DNA from: Hermatobates lingyangjiaoensis
Taxonomy: Eukaryota > Arthropoda > Insecta > Hemiptera > Hermatobatidae
Length of the DNA stretch: 64,000 nucleotides
Assembly (NCBI GenBank): GCA_026182355.1
Contig: JAPFBL010000234.1
Location: forward strand, 248,001-312,000
Direction: 5' to 3'
This document shows positions 13,243 through 21,760 of this stretch, piece by piece (the stretch's first letter is position 1; the number at the start of each line of letters is the position of its first letter). The translations under genes and the position numbers were made by a program. Below the pieces are notes generated by a model. It saw only the letters and a program-made list of their open reading frames with translations, did no database searches and was not told the DNA's origin.

Positions 13243-16200
13243 TTCTATTAGTTGTCCGGGGAAAGAAATATGGTGACCAATCCGTTAATATGGTGACCAA
13301 TAGGAGAGTAGAGTTTGTAGGTCCATGCGTGTGGTCCCAATCACCCACTGCCTAGCGAAACATTCGTTATTCCGCCAATAAGTATAGAGGTGAAATAAGA
13401 TTATTGGCAGAAAACATGAGCCTCAGTTTGCAGTGAACTCCTTTGCTGTGCAACCTCTATACCCATTGGCGGAATAACGAAGGCTTCGCTAGGCAGTGGG
13501 TAATTGGGACCACACGCATGGACCTACAAACTCCACTCTCCTATTGGTCCCCATATTAACGAACATACATGTATATTGACAGGAGCTGAATTTATTATCG
13601 ATAAATTAATTTATTAAAAATTAATGTTGTTAAGAAATATTATTGAATCGTCTCTAATTAAATTTAATAGATCAAATATTATAAACATTAGTAATGGTCT
13701 CTTCAAACTTGATACTTTCGTTACGAGGGTAATAGCCTCTTCTAATAGGTTTGACAGCTAGCGGATGGTTTTTTACTCTTTCTTACTGTACTCGTCTGTT
13801 TCCTTAAACATCCCTTTCTGGACATTTGTCCTTTCCTGCACTTTCACCCTTTTAAAATACCACTCTTCCCTCCCACTCTTCTCAACCCCTCACCATATGT
13901 TTTTCAGTGTTTCAGTTGGGTTTTTGACTCTGACGAAGACCGCTTGTTACGGTTGAAAGAGTTTAGTCTTGTTTTCCCATTTCATATTGTGGTTTGATCA
14001 TTGATTTGATATTTCACCTGTTTATGTGAAATCTTTTTATATATATAAATATTGTATTGTGTTTTAATTTAGAATATTGAGGGAAGAATGGGAGAAGAAA
14101 GAAGAACTCGAGAAACTTCAAGAGGAACAACGTCTTCTTTTAGAAGTAGAGAGAAACAAGAGAAAAGAATTTGAAATGAAGCAAAAAGAAAAGGAACTCA
14201 AACTTCAAGGTAAATATTTATATTCGTTAGTAATAAATTGATATTCAAGTAACTATAGTTTCAGTGAAAATTATAAATCTAAAGTTTAATTAAAAAATAT
14301 AGTTTTATTAGTTTCTGCTGGCTGACAGGTAAGTTTTTGAGAGTTATCAAAATTTGAACAAAAACTTTTAAAAGGTTAAAATTTGCGTTTTACTCTTCTT
14401 TATGAGTGAAACCTGAGTGAATATTTTATATTAATCAAACAGATGGAAACATATTTATTATAAGTTTTTGAATTAGTGGTAAATATTAAATTAAAAAAAT
14501 AAGAATATTTAAAAACTGGCGCTGAGGAACCATAAATAATATTACTAATTAGCCAGGTTCTTTTGTTTAAATACTGGTATAAGTATAAGGTAAAATGTTT
14601 ATAAAATAGTTTCCACATACATATGTGTAATAAATTATAAATGTTATAGGGTGTTGTAAGTATTTGTGTAATTTACCGTAAAGTCCGGCGTATAAGACCC
14701 CTTTTCATAACCAAAATTTAGCTCCAAACTTGAGGGGGGTCTTATACGCCGAGGAAGAAAATCATAACTCAATAAAATAATCTAAATTAAATTAAAATTT
14801 GGCATAAAATTATTTAATTTTTTTCATAAAAAGGGTATTATTTAAAGTATATATTTTTATTAGTAATTTGAAGGTAATTTCAATTTATTATAATACTATC
14901 AAACTATCAGAGTTTTTAACAGAGGTAGATGAAGAGCCCGTAAATGAATTAAATGAATTAGACTCACAGGAAGAAGATTTTGCTGGACTTGATGAATAAG
15001 GTTTTTAATTTTAAACTTTTTGTTGTTTTGATGAATATATTTTATTACCTAGATAGTCTTTGTATTTCTTTTAATGTATTTTATTATATTTATACACAAA
15101 ATATTTTTCTTTCGAATAAGTACGCATACCGATATTTCATATGAGGGGTCTTATACGGCGAGGATATGCTAAATCCTAGTTTTTGCTTTATAATTTAAGG
15201 GGGGTCTTATACGCCGGACTTTACGGTATGGATTGTAGAGTACCAGCCTAAATTTCAAGTGAACCAGACTTTGTCGACATTTAAGCTATCAAAAAAAAAA
15301 AAAGTTATATATTTATATATATATATAATGAATATTTTATATATCCAGCTGATTTGGGCCTTATGATAAAAATATAATTCCTAAGGCAGTGACTACAATA
15401 ATGGAGAAAATGCAGTAAAGGAGAAGATATCAGTTGAGAGGTCAACTCTATTTAAAAGAGGTATCATGAAGGGTGGTGTAATTATTACTAGATTGAGAAT
15501 CAGCCATACAAGGCTAACCAGACTACCAAAATGCTGACTTTGTGTTCATGTCTTAGCCAGCAAGCATGTCTTAAAGACTTGCAAAGCTTTCTTAAAAGAA
15601 CTGGTCAATTGTTATGGATTCCCAATCACGAAACAAGTGTATCCTGCCTTAAGACAGTTGACTTGTACCGATGTAATTTAGCGATATTTTTGTGTCTTTT
15701 AATAATTTATTGTTTTGTAGCTTGTTAGTTTTTAAATTGTATAACATTATAGAAGCTATAGTTTTTTATATTGTATTTTGGTTGTGCATTAATCCATAGC
15801 AGTGCAAACGCCTAAAACAGGTGACACACCTTTGTGATAAAAAAAAAATTATACGAATAGAAAAAAAAGCTAGCTATGAATTTATTGTATGGCATGAATG
15901 TAGAAAAGAATGGTCTTTAACAATTTCTACTTTTACCTTTGAGTTTTTGTCACCAATGAAATGTGTGGATGAAACATTATAAGATCTTTAAGTGACAAAA
16001 GTTAATGAAACTAAATGATAACAAACCAGCATTATTGATAGTTGAATAAAAAAAGTAGAGAATAAAGCTCTACATTTATAAAAAGCATAGTCCCTATGGC
16101 GTTCATAGCAGCCTCTCGTAACATATAATCTTTACAGCATTTGATATGATTTATATTAGAAATAGAGAAAACCGTCCTGTCTCGTAAGATGTTCTTGGAG

Positions 16201-18777
16201 TTGTTAGAGTGCTTTTGGACGTTATCCATGTTACTAACCGCAGCTAACCTACGGAACTGTTATTAAGAAGATTGACAACGTCCGAAAGCGCTCCAACGAC
16301 TCCAAGAACATCCTTCATGGTATGATGGTTTTCCCTATTTCTAATATAAATCATACTAAACTTAGTGTTAGTAACAATATGCATGTATTTGTTGTGATGC
16401 TGAAGATCAGCTCTTGCTGCTAGTAACGAATTCAGCATTCCCAGTTGCATTTTCTTTCATAATTTTGATTTTAATATGTTTATATTGCTAAAGATTCGTT
16501 CAATTTGAGCATTCGATATGGTGAAATCAACACTGAAATAGTGAATTCAGTGATTTTTTTTTTAAAAGGATTTGAACCAATCAGATTTTTATGTTGCACA
16601 ATTTCCCTTCAAAAACTTTCATCATTTACACTGCTTTCATAATTATGTGCAAAATTCATGTTAAGTTGAAACCCTGTTTTACATTCAAACCCTGTCTGTC
16701 ACTTTGTCGGTATTAAACATATTTTTATTGTTTAAACCGATCCCCTAGCGGGTGATAACGTCAGCTGTTTATCGGCTTTTTGTTTAATCTGTCATTCTAC
16801 CGATTCTACATTGGGAGTCCTACATTTTGCCTAACTCAAATGCATTTCGTATAGGGTTCTTTAACGAATACCTGACATTGTACATGCTCGGGGCCGACGG
16901 CTTAATGCCCTCTCCGAGGGACGACCTACTCAGATTTATTCACCTCCCTACTCAGATTTATCGAGAATAAATCGATGGCCAGGTGGGGATCGAACCCTGG
17001 ACTACCAGCCCAGAGGTGAGTACGTTAACCACTGGGCTAACCTGCCCTCCTAAGAGTATTAAACATATACACAAAATATATTCAAAACGAGCTCATACTT
17101 ATGATTGAAGCTAAATTCATCATGAAACATTGTACCAATGTCTTTAATACTTATGTAATAAGTGGACCATTATTCTAAGTGCACCATGTTATGAAGTTGC
17201 TAAAAATTGGCCAACAGTAGTCCGTAATTAGTTGAATTTCTGGCTATTGGCTAGATGAGATAACTAACTAGCTAGATGAAGTTAAATTTGGCTAGGTCTA
17301 GCCGAAAAATGGCTGATTTGGCAACACTGACCTCTAAACAACTCCTGTTTGTTGTTAGTAAACCTCGATAGTAACACCCTCTTATTATTTAATTATTATT
17401 ATTTTGATTACCTCTGTGAAGTCAGGAAGGTGGTAAGGTGCTAATATTACTTTGCATTTTAATTTCAATTGTAATATTTTATTTTTGAATCAAAGCAAAT
17501 TAACCATTCTTATTTGCTTATGTCTATTTAGACGAACTTGTACAGTCCAATAATTTCTGTCGTGTCTGTTTCGAATTATGAACCCTAGAGTAGTCTAATT
17601 TATAACCATTGCGTAGTGATGAAAGTGTGTTATTGTGTAAAACTGATTTCACAGCTGCTGAAGACCGACTTCGGGAACTCGAACTAGAACGAGGTCGATT
17701 AGATAGAGAACTTCATCGAGCCCGCCATAAAATTCTTCTGTTTGCTGAAAGAGCTGCCCAGGTGGAAGCCAAACCTCAAAATGTAATTCTCTCTTTATTA
17801 ATTGGTAGCCATATATGGAAGTGTACTTTTATTTACTATTTCATACTCTGTTCAGTTTACTATATTTTTAATTTAATTTTTTCTTAAAATGTTTAAAATG
17901 GTTAGTTTGATAAATGAATGCCTTTTTGAGTGGAGTCATATAGTTTGCCACTGTTCTAGAAACTTGAAATTTTTATTTGGTATTGTCTTATTACGAGGTT
18001 TGAATGCTCAAAATTTCAATATTTTTGGGTTATTAATAGGAGGCAATGTAACGAACGCTATTAATGGTTACTATTAAATTCAACTTGAAGTCACTGTTGG
18101 ATTATTTACCTTAATTTCATTAAAGTTATCTAGTTTGATATAAATATTTCGTTGTAACAAAATTCCAATCCCATAAATATAAAACAAATTAACTCTTCAG
18201 TACTAAAGACGTGGAGGTTACCTGTTAGACTATACCAGATCCTGTTTGATACCAATGTTATTCATTGGTATCAGATTTCATTAATTATAAAAATCCATCA
18301 TAACTTCTGAATCGGTGTTCTATCCCCACGTTTGCACCTTCAAGTGAGGCTGATAATTACTGAACGATCCTGAGTATAAATACCAGTTAAACAAATAGTG
18401 TCGATATTGCATAGATTTCTTATTATTAATTAATAAGTTTCATTTTATTTATTATCTGATTTTATTCTTTTACAATTTAACATTATTCTCAAGTCCGTCC
18501 AGTCGTCTTTGTAATTGTATTATTTGTGTAAATAGTTTGTCCGAATGGTGAACAATTATGTGTTAATTTATTAAATTATCTGCGTTTTTATGTTTTTATA
18601 TTTAAAGTCCCTCTTTTAATTTTAAATTATGTTCTTTTGTCCTTTTTATTAAAATTTTCGATACTGTCTGGTTCGTGTCCAAATTTATTTAATTGATTCA
18701 TATAGTTAGACTTGTTTGAATTATTAATGCAATCTGTAAGCAGTTCTCTAAACCGTTGTTTTAATGTTCTTCCAGTT

Positions 18778-18847
<70 letters not shown>

Positions 18848-19798
18848 ATTCTTCCCTACGACATTTTGTCTCATATACTCTCTTAGATGTTGCTGGTCTG
18901 AATACTGGGCGGTGACTGGCTGTTGGCTTGGCGTGTAGCTTAATTGTGTTATTCTTAATTAATTAATTACTTTTAATGTTTTTTTCCAGTGTGCCCTAAA
19001 CTGCCTCGTAGTTCGAGCGCCTGATTGTACGAGTAATTCACTTTACGAGCAGTCAATTAATTAATTAATTAAAAGCTTCATTAATAATGATTAGGGAAGA
19101 ATGAAAATGTAGAAAAATAGGGAAGAATCAATATATATATATATATTTATTTATACAATTCGAAACATGGTACAGTAGTTTAATTCGTTCCCAGGCCGAG
19201 CAAGAGTTTTGATAAACTCGTATTACGAAACAGTTTTTCGTACTCAAATTAAATATGAAAATAAATAATCCGTTTCAGTCCTAAAAAGCCTGTTTTTAGT
19301 TTTTTTTTAAACAGAAAAGGTACAATTAGAAAAAAAAATGCTGTATATGTAATATGAATAATAAAAATGCATGCTAGAAATAATAATGTTCTATTAATCT
19401 AATAAACTTAAAATGGAGACTATATAGGCCTCCGTGAGGAAATTTGTCGCTCGTACAACGATTTTTACGCGTCGTAGGAGACAAAAATTCTTATGAATGA
19501 CTGCTCGTAAAGTCAGTTACTCGTACAATCAGGTGCTCGTACTACGAGGCAGTTTAGGGCAAACTGAAAAAAAAACCATTAAAACAACGATTTAAATAGA
19601 TTTTTATAATTGCATTATTATAATAATATTATGTTTACTAACGTCTGTTGGACAAACAATTTGCATGTGTGAATTCAAGTTGTTGAAGTATGATATTAAA
19701 AGTTTAGTTTATGCTCATCTGGATTTGTCTTTCAGGTCGGTGCCAAAGTTCGCAGAACAATGTCCTTCATGAACAGTTCAACCAGATCATCCAACTAG
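1375..19798 (+). CDS. SWAP70: SWAP-70/DEF6-like protein, 3' eight exons (5' end outside window)
   Basis: Exons 1375-1608, 4528-4639, 6062-6164, 8115-8295, 10646-10782, 14073-14209, 17655-17782 and 19736-19798 join in phase at AG/GT borders and give 364 residues ending in TAG. Residues 1-78 match the segment before the PH domain and end in LNDVIKK. The PH domain spans about 79-163, from GHLMKRGF through REYWFVLQP to the conserved Trp in SRLQWVSAIQ. About 175-344 is a long charged coiled coil containing QAKRDEEIVRNLQAR, typical of this family. A short basic tail with RRTMSFMNSS follows. Family knowledge: SWAP-70 and DEF6 bind phosphoinositides through the PH domain and act on Rac-type GTPases and actin at the membrane. 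Known members have about 585-630 residues, so the EF-hand-like N-terminus is missing here and should lie left of base 1. The fourth exon ends at a weak donor (ATG|GTTTCA), chosen because phase and homology fit. SWAP70 and DEF6 cannot be told apart from this part. Confidence 0.9.
2160..2520 (-). pseudogene. mariner-type transposase C-terminal remnant
   Basis: Minus-strand translation gives FQEDFGKWKTRWEQCIIGRG followed by NYFRDTI, close to the C-terminal block of mariner transposases (a W-K-T-R-W-x-x-C motif before GDYF). Upstream frames contain stops, and no catalytic Asp residues can be placed. The longer plus-strand frame over the same bases is an antisense shadow. Terminal repeats were not found. 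Confidence 0.55.
2803..3320 (-). mobile_element. tRNA-derived SINE, interrupted copy
   Basis: Read on the minus strand, 3320-3252 is the tRNA-like head with a B-box-like GGTTCAATACCCAC, and 3045-2803 is the body and tail (GGGACTGCCATTGCAAC). Between them, 3046-3251 is foreign: a copy of part of the SWAP-70 PH exon and intron. The normal linker between head and body (a CTCGATTTATTCAC-like string in other copies) is missing. Confidence 0.7.
3046..3251 (+). pseudogene. Dead partial copy of the SWAP-70 PH-domain exon
   Basis: The stretch aligns with 6106-6290 plus 6516-6576, that is the 3' half of the third visible exon and pieces of its intron. In frame it still reads RIVIHCNVRGVELSSRYN, against RIIIHSNVRGVELSPRDH in the real exon. 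The splice donor is destroyed (ATAGGTAAGC in the gene, ATAGTTAAAT here) and a stop follows. It lies inside a SINE about 3 kb upstream of its source in the same gene. Confidence 0.75.
3620..4451 (-). mobile_element. Non-autonomous hAT element with 8-bp target duplication
   Basis: Terminal repeats CAGGGGTTGGCGGCAACC and GGTTGCCGACCCCTG are flanked on both sides by the perfect 8-bp duplication GTCTAGAC (3612-3619 and 4452-4459). The minus strand keeps a relic of a hAT transposase N-terminus, MEKSKKRKITEENRS to NESGLPVCLI, after which the frame jumps into unrelated sequence, so the coding region is internally deleted. GCCGCATGCGGCTC near the right end is shared with the element at 9529-10449. Confidence 0.85.
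4710..4974. mobile_element. hAT-type MITE
   Basis: Ends CAGTGGTGGGATTCA and TGAATCCCATCACTG are inverted, flanked by GCAACATA and GCAATATA (one mismatch), the 8-bp duplication expected of hAT. Subterminal GAACCGGTT-like strings repeat inside. No coding capacity. Confidence 0.8.
5570..5970. repeat. Palindromic repeat in SWAP-70 intron
   Basis: Two inverted arms of about 130-150 bases share AGAATATTAAGGAGAAG and GAATTCCAAATATTTTTGT. They flank an AT-rich centre. No coding potential and no clear target duplication. No second copy of this family was seen in the window. Confidence 0.65.
6516..6930. repeat. Two degraded family D pieces
   Basis: On the minus strand near 6570-6530 is CTGAGGATGAACAAAGC followed by ATTCGAAACGC. 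On the plus strand near 6870-6905 is GGAGGATGAACACAAAGTG followed by TTCAAAACGCGTTG. Both are mutated versions of the hammerhead-like core of the 11033-11951 palindrome. The first piece is also part of the segment copied to 3046-3251. Confidence 0.5.
8740..8960 (+). repeat. Interspersed repeat, family E, copy 1
   Basis: Shares TCAGTTGACTGTCGTCCCTC-type sequence and the stretch GAGGACGACCGCTATAACGG with 59120-59345 (same orientation). It contains CTGAGGA, a 5-bp hairpin GACCG/CGGTC, then AAAA in place of GAAA. It runs into a (TA)n tract at 8969-8988. Confidence 0.6.
8997..9133. repeat. Family A, single arm
   Basis: Half of the family A palindrome (ACACACTTACAGTCTCTAAT, GAACCGTCTTCAGGAG), directly after the TA tract that ends the family E copy. 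The second arm is absent. Confidence 0.65.
9189..9352. repeat. Palindromic repeat, family B
   Basis: Inverted arms share AAGAAGAGTAACACACAGAG. The inner part of the left arm is deleted. The right arm keeps CTGAAGACGGATTACCCGAA followed by AATTTGAG. Related copies are 33762-34027, 55765-55980 and the half copy 61998-62100. Confidence 0.65.
9380..9480. repeat. Family C remnant with deleted centre
   Basis: Keeps only the outer parts of a family C palindrome (ATGGGGAAAACAAGACTAAG, then GTTATTTCACGTG). The ribozyme-like centre is missing. Flanked by TA-rich runs on both sides. Confidence 0.5.
9529..10449 (-). mobile_element. hAT element with transposase C-terminus and 8-bp target duplication
   Basis: Terminal repeats CAGGGGTGGCGAAC and GTTCGCCACCCCTG are flanked by perfect ACCTAGAC duplications (9521-9528 and 10450-10457). 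On the minus strand about 10035-9670 encodes the transposase C-terminal dimerisation region: LIDPFNADTDCLKTPLVTDD, then YPCVKRAALKLLSMFSSTYV, then CEKLFSSLKHVKSKH, ending in a stop. The catalytic core is absent, so this is an internal-deletion derivative. The near-intact termini and duplication point to a recent insertion. Confidence 0.9.
11033..11951. repeat. 0.9-kb near-perfect palindrome, family D
   Basis: Two arms of about 430 bases are inverted copies with few differences and meet around 11480-11500. Each carries, reading inwards from the outer end of its own strand, AAACACGTTG, CTGAGGAAGAACACTACG and ATTAACTAAAAAATAC-type sequence. The right arm is followed by GAGTAAATACCACATAATAA, a string also found at 31690 and, slightly changed, at 60405. 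The plus-strand core at 11859-11891 is CTGAGGA, A, a perfect 6-bp hairpin GAACAC/GTGTTC, then GAAA. Confidence 0.85.
12495..12560 (+). repeat. Family H fragment (PLE-like end)
   Basis: TTGAAAATGCCAAATAAT and GAAACGTCGGCATAATAA match the arms of the 54031-54239 palindrome. The GAAACGTCGGC string is frequent in Penelope-like repeat ends. Confidence 0.5.
13190..13235. repeat. (TA)n microsatellite
   Basis: Uninterrupted TA dinucleotides between a family C scrap (13125-13170) and the family F palindrome. Confidence 0.95.
13291..13560. repeat. Palindromic repeat, family F, copy 1
   Basis: Arms share AGAGTTTGTAGGTCCATG and its complement around an unrelated centre of about 90 bases. A near copy sits at 36098-36325, and a mini version with only the outer ends lies at 27432-27491. 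GTCCGGGGA occurs just outside copies 1 and 2 and the mini copy, suggesting the full unit is longer than the palindrome. No core of the CTGANGA type was found. Confidence 0.7.
13565..14053 (+). repeat. Family C long single unit
   Basis: About 490 bases matching 24612-25062 in inverse orientation. The right end carries GACTCTGACGAAGACCGC, then TTGTTACGGTTGAAAGAG and GTGGTTTGATCATTGAT, ending in a TA tract. This shows that the palindromes of family C are made from the end of a longer unit. No protein was recognised in the left part. Confidence 0.7.
14676..15226 (+). mobile_element. pogo/Tigger-like DNA transposon remnant
   Basis: Terminal repeats CCGTAAAGTCCGGCGTATAA and its complement are flanked by TA on both sides. 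The sub-terminal string GGGGTCTTATACGCCG (or near) appears again at about 14733 and 15145. A plus-strand frame ends EPVNELNELDSQEEDFAGLD then E and stop at 14998, like the acidic C-terminal tails of pogo-type transposases. The catalytic part is gone. The superfamily call is inferred from the TA duplication and acidic tail. Confidence 0.6.
16140..16365. repeat. Palindromic repeat in SWAP-70 intron
   Basis: Arms of about 95 bases (ATGATTTATATTAGAAATAG and its complement) flank a short centre near 16236-16262. Both arms contain TCTTGGAGT-type sequence. Degraded relatives lie at 1140-1260. No coding content. Confidence 0.65.
16795..17050 (-). mobile_element. tRNA-derived SINE
   Basis: Minus strand: tRNA-like head with GGTTAGCCCAGTGGTTAACG (A-box-like) and GGGTTCGATCCCCAC (B box), then the shared body. 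The body has a small internal duplication of CTACTCAGATTTAT. The tail is truncated compared with the copy at 58475. Confidence 0.75.
18627..18780 (-). pseudogene. PLE GIY-YIG endonuclease fragment
   Basis: The minus-strand frame reads TGRTLKQRFRELLTDCINNS followed by NKSNYMNQLNKFGHEPDS and a stop. TGRTLKxRFxE is the conserved Arg-bearing helix of the GIY-YIG nuclease of Penelope-like elements. The GIY and YIG strands are missing because the copy is cut at the adjoining (TA)n tract. Confidence 0.6.
18781..18845. repeat. (TA)n microsatellite
   Basis: About 32 perfect TA units. It abuts the PLE nuclease fragment and marks its truncated 5' edge. Confidence 0.95.
18987..19566. mobile_element. DNA transposon remnant with ~70-bp inverted termini
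   Basis: The left end (GCCCTAAACTGCCTCGTAGT) and the complement of the right end agree over about 70 bases, both continuing into CCTGATTGTACGAGTAA-like sequence. The interior is AT-rich, has a nested AATTCGTTCCC segment near 19180 and encodes nothing recognised. No certain target duplication, so the superfamily is open. It ends 170 bases before the last SWAP-70 exon. Confidence 0.6.
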
Positions 19799-19913
19799 TT
19801 CATTCCCCCCCCAGTCATTCATTTTTATTTTTTACATTTATTAACATTAATATTTTAGTTTTATTTTGATCACTGTTACCATTTGCTGGCCCACCTTACC
19901 ACTAGGCAGTACT

Positions 19914-19919
19914 AATAAA
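19914..19919 (+). terminator. Likely poly(A) signal of the SWAP-70-like gene
   Basis: AATAAA lies 116 bases after the TAG stop and is followed by an A-rich stretch. It is the first canonical signal downstream. Use of this site is inferred; further AT-rich candidates follow. Confidence 0.5.
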
Positions 19920-20659
19920 AATAAAAAAAGATTATTTATAATTATTAACAAACTAATTTTTACACTAATTAATTTGATTATCTTTCATACTACTCGTACT
20001 CTTTAATGATAGGTTTTTTTTCAATAATCAGAGTTGTGTTATTTTCATATAGGTTTTATCATAGTTATGTTATCTTTTTTTCAGTTGCCATTTATTCCGT
20101 ACTTAATTGAGGTAATTCAGGAATATCAAGGAAAATGTTAGACTGATTTATTACGTCTTAGTAGCCAAATAAAAAGACAATTCGATATATTTTTTGTATT
20201 AGTTTAGATTTTTGATGAACATGAAGTAAAGAAGAATGCATTTTGTTAGTGTTGTTCTAATTGTGACAGTTAGTTGTCAAAAATAATTTTCAATCTGTAC
20301 ATTATTACGGTATTCTTAGAGTGTCAAACTGTTTTCTGTTCAGGGTTAAAGTATGTCAGTCCATGCACTTTGCAACATTGCGTATTCTGTCAGTGCATTC
20401 TGCTGGCTTATTGTGCTCTGTTCAAAAATTAAAAATGAAAACAAGAGATAATATTTCAAACATTACCAGATTTTTGATAGTTTAACCAACTTGATAAGCA
20501 ATATGTCCTCCAAGCAATTGGTTTATCAGTAAGGTATCAATCGATAATCAGTTGCGATTGTTTAACTATCCTCCAGTATAGACTTTCTTGTTAAAAGTTT
20601 AACCCTTTCAAGAGTTTTTTTTTATACTTTTGTATTTCATAATTTTATTTTATTTTTAA

Positions 20660-21760
20660 ATTTGTTGTCCTTTTATGGTGCATATTAGAATAAGAAGAAG
20701 CTGAACGGTATATCATAAAAGTTGAATTTCAGTATGAACAGAAAGATCAGTACATATTTGTTTCTTATGATTAACGGCAATTACTGTGTTCTTCTATGGT
20801 GTATGTTAGAATAAGAAGTATAACGATATACCTTCAATTATATTTGATCAATTGTAATTGATCAATAATGGCAATCATTGTCTTCTTCTATGGTGCATGA
20901 TAGAATAAGAAGAATAGTGCTGAATGATATATTATAAAAGGCGAATTTCAGTATGAACAGAAAGATCAGTATATATTTGTTTCTGATGATTAACGGCAAT
21001 CATTGTGTCCTTCTATGGTGTATGTTAGAATAAGAAGAAGAAGTTTAATAATATATCATAACAGGCCAATTTCAGTATGAACAGAAAGAGAAAGATAAGC
21101 AGATATTTGTTTCTGATGATTAGCGGCAATCATTGTGTCCTATGGTGTATGTTAGAATAAGAAGAAGACGTTTAATAATATATCATAACAGGCCAATTTC
21201 AGTATGAACAGAAAGAGAAAGATAAGCAGATATTTGTTTCTGATGATTAGCGGCAATCATTGTGTCCTTCTATGGTGTATGTTAGAATAAGAAGAAGAAG
21301 TTTAATAATATATCATAACAGGCCAATTTCAGTATGAACAGAAAGAGAAAGATAAGCAGATATTTGTTTCTGATGATTAGCGGCAATCATTGTGTTCTTC
21401 TATGGTGTATGTTAGAATAAGAAGAAGTTTAACGATTTATCATAAAAAGCTAATTTCAGTATGAACAGAAAGAGAAAGATCAGTAGATATTTGTTTCTGA
21501 TCAATAATGGCAATCATTGTCTTCTTCTATGGTACACGATAAAATAAGAGGAATAGGGCTGAATGATATATCATAAAAGACGAATTTCAGTATGAATCGA
21601 AAGAGAAAAATAACTAGATGTTTGTTTCTGATAGTTGACGGTAATCATTGTTTTCTTCTATAGTGCATGTTAGAATAAGAAGAAGCTGAACGATATAACA
21701 TAAAAGGTGAATTTCATTATGAATAGAAAGAAAGATCAATAGATATATTTGTATCTTTTT
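20660..21760. repeat. Tandem array, ~129-bp unit, about nine copies
   Basis: The string CTATGGTG(T/C)ATG recurs at about 20673, 20791, 20882, 21011, 21138, 21267, 21397, 21526 and 21656. Spacing is close to 129 from 20882 onward. Each unit also holds TTTCAGTATGAACAGAAAG and ATATTTGTTTCTGATGA. Middle units are nearly identical and outer ones more diverged, the usual picture for unequal exchange. It starts about 0.86 kb after the SWAP-70 stop. Confidence 0.9.

Noticed and set aside
18712..18915. Frames rich in alternating Ile-Tyr here and at 27045, 27465, 36491, 59472, 61837 and 61889
   Set aside because: They are translations of (TA)n tracts and have no other support.
20660..21760. CRISPR array or satellite centromere
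   Set aside because: Units are about 129 bases without unique spacers and only about nine copies exist, in an animal genome; it is a local tandem repeat.
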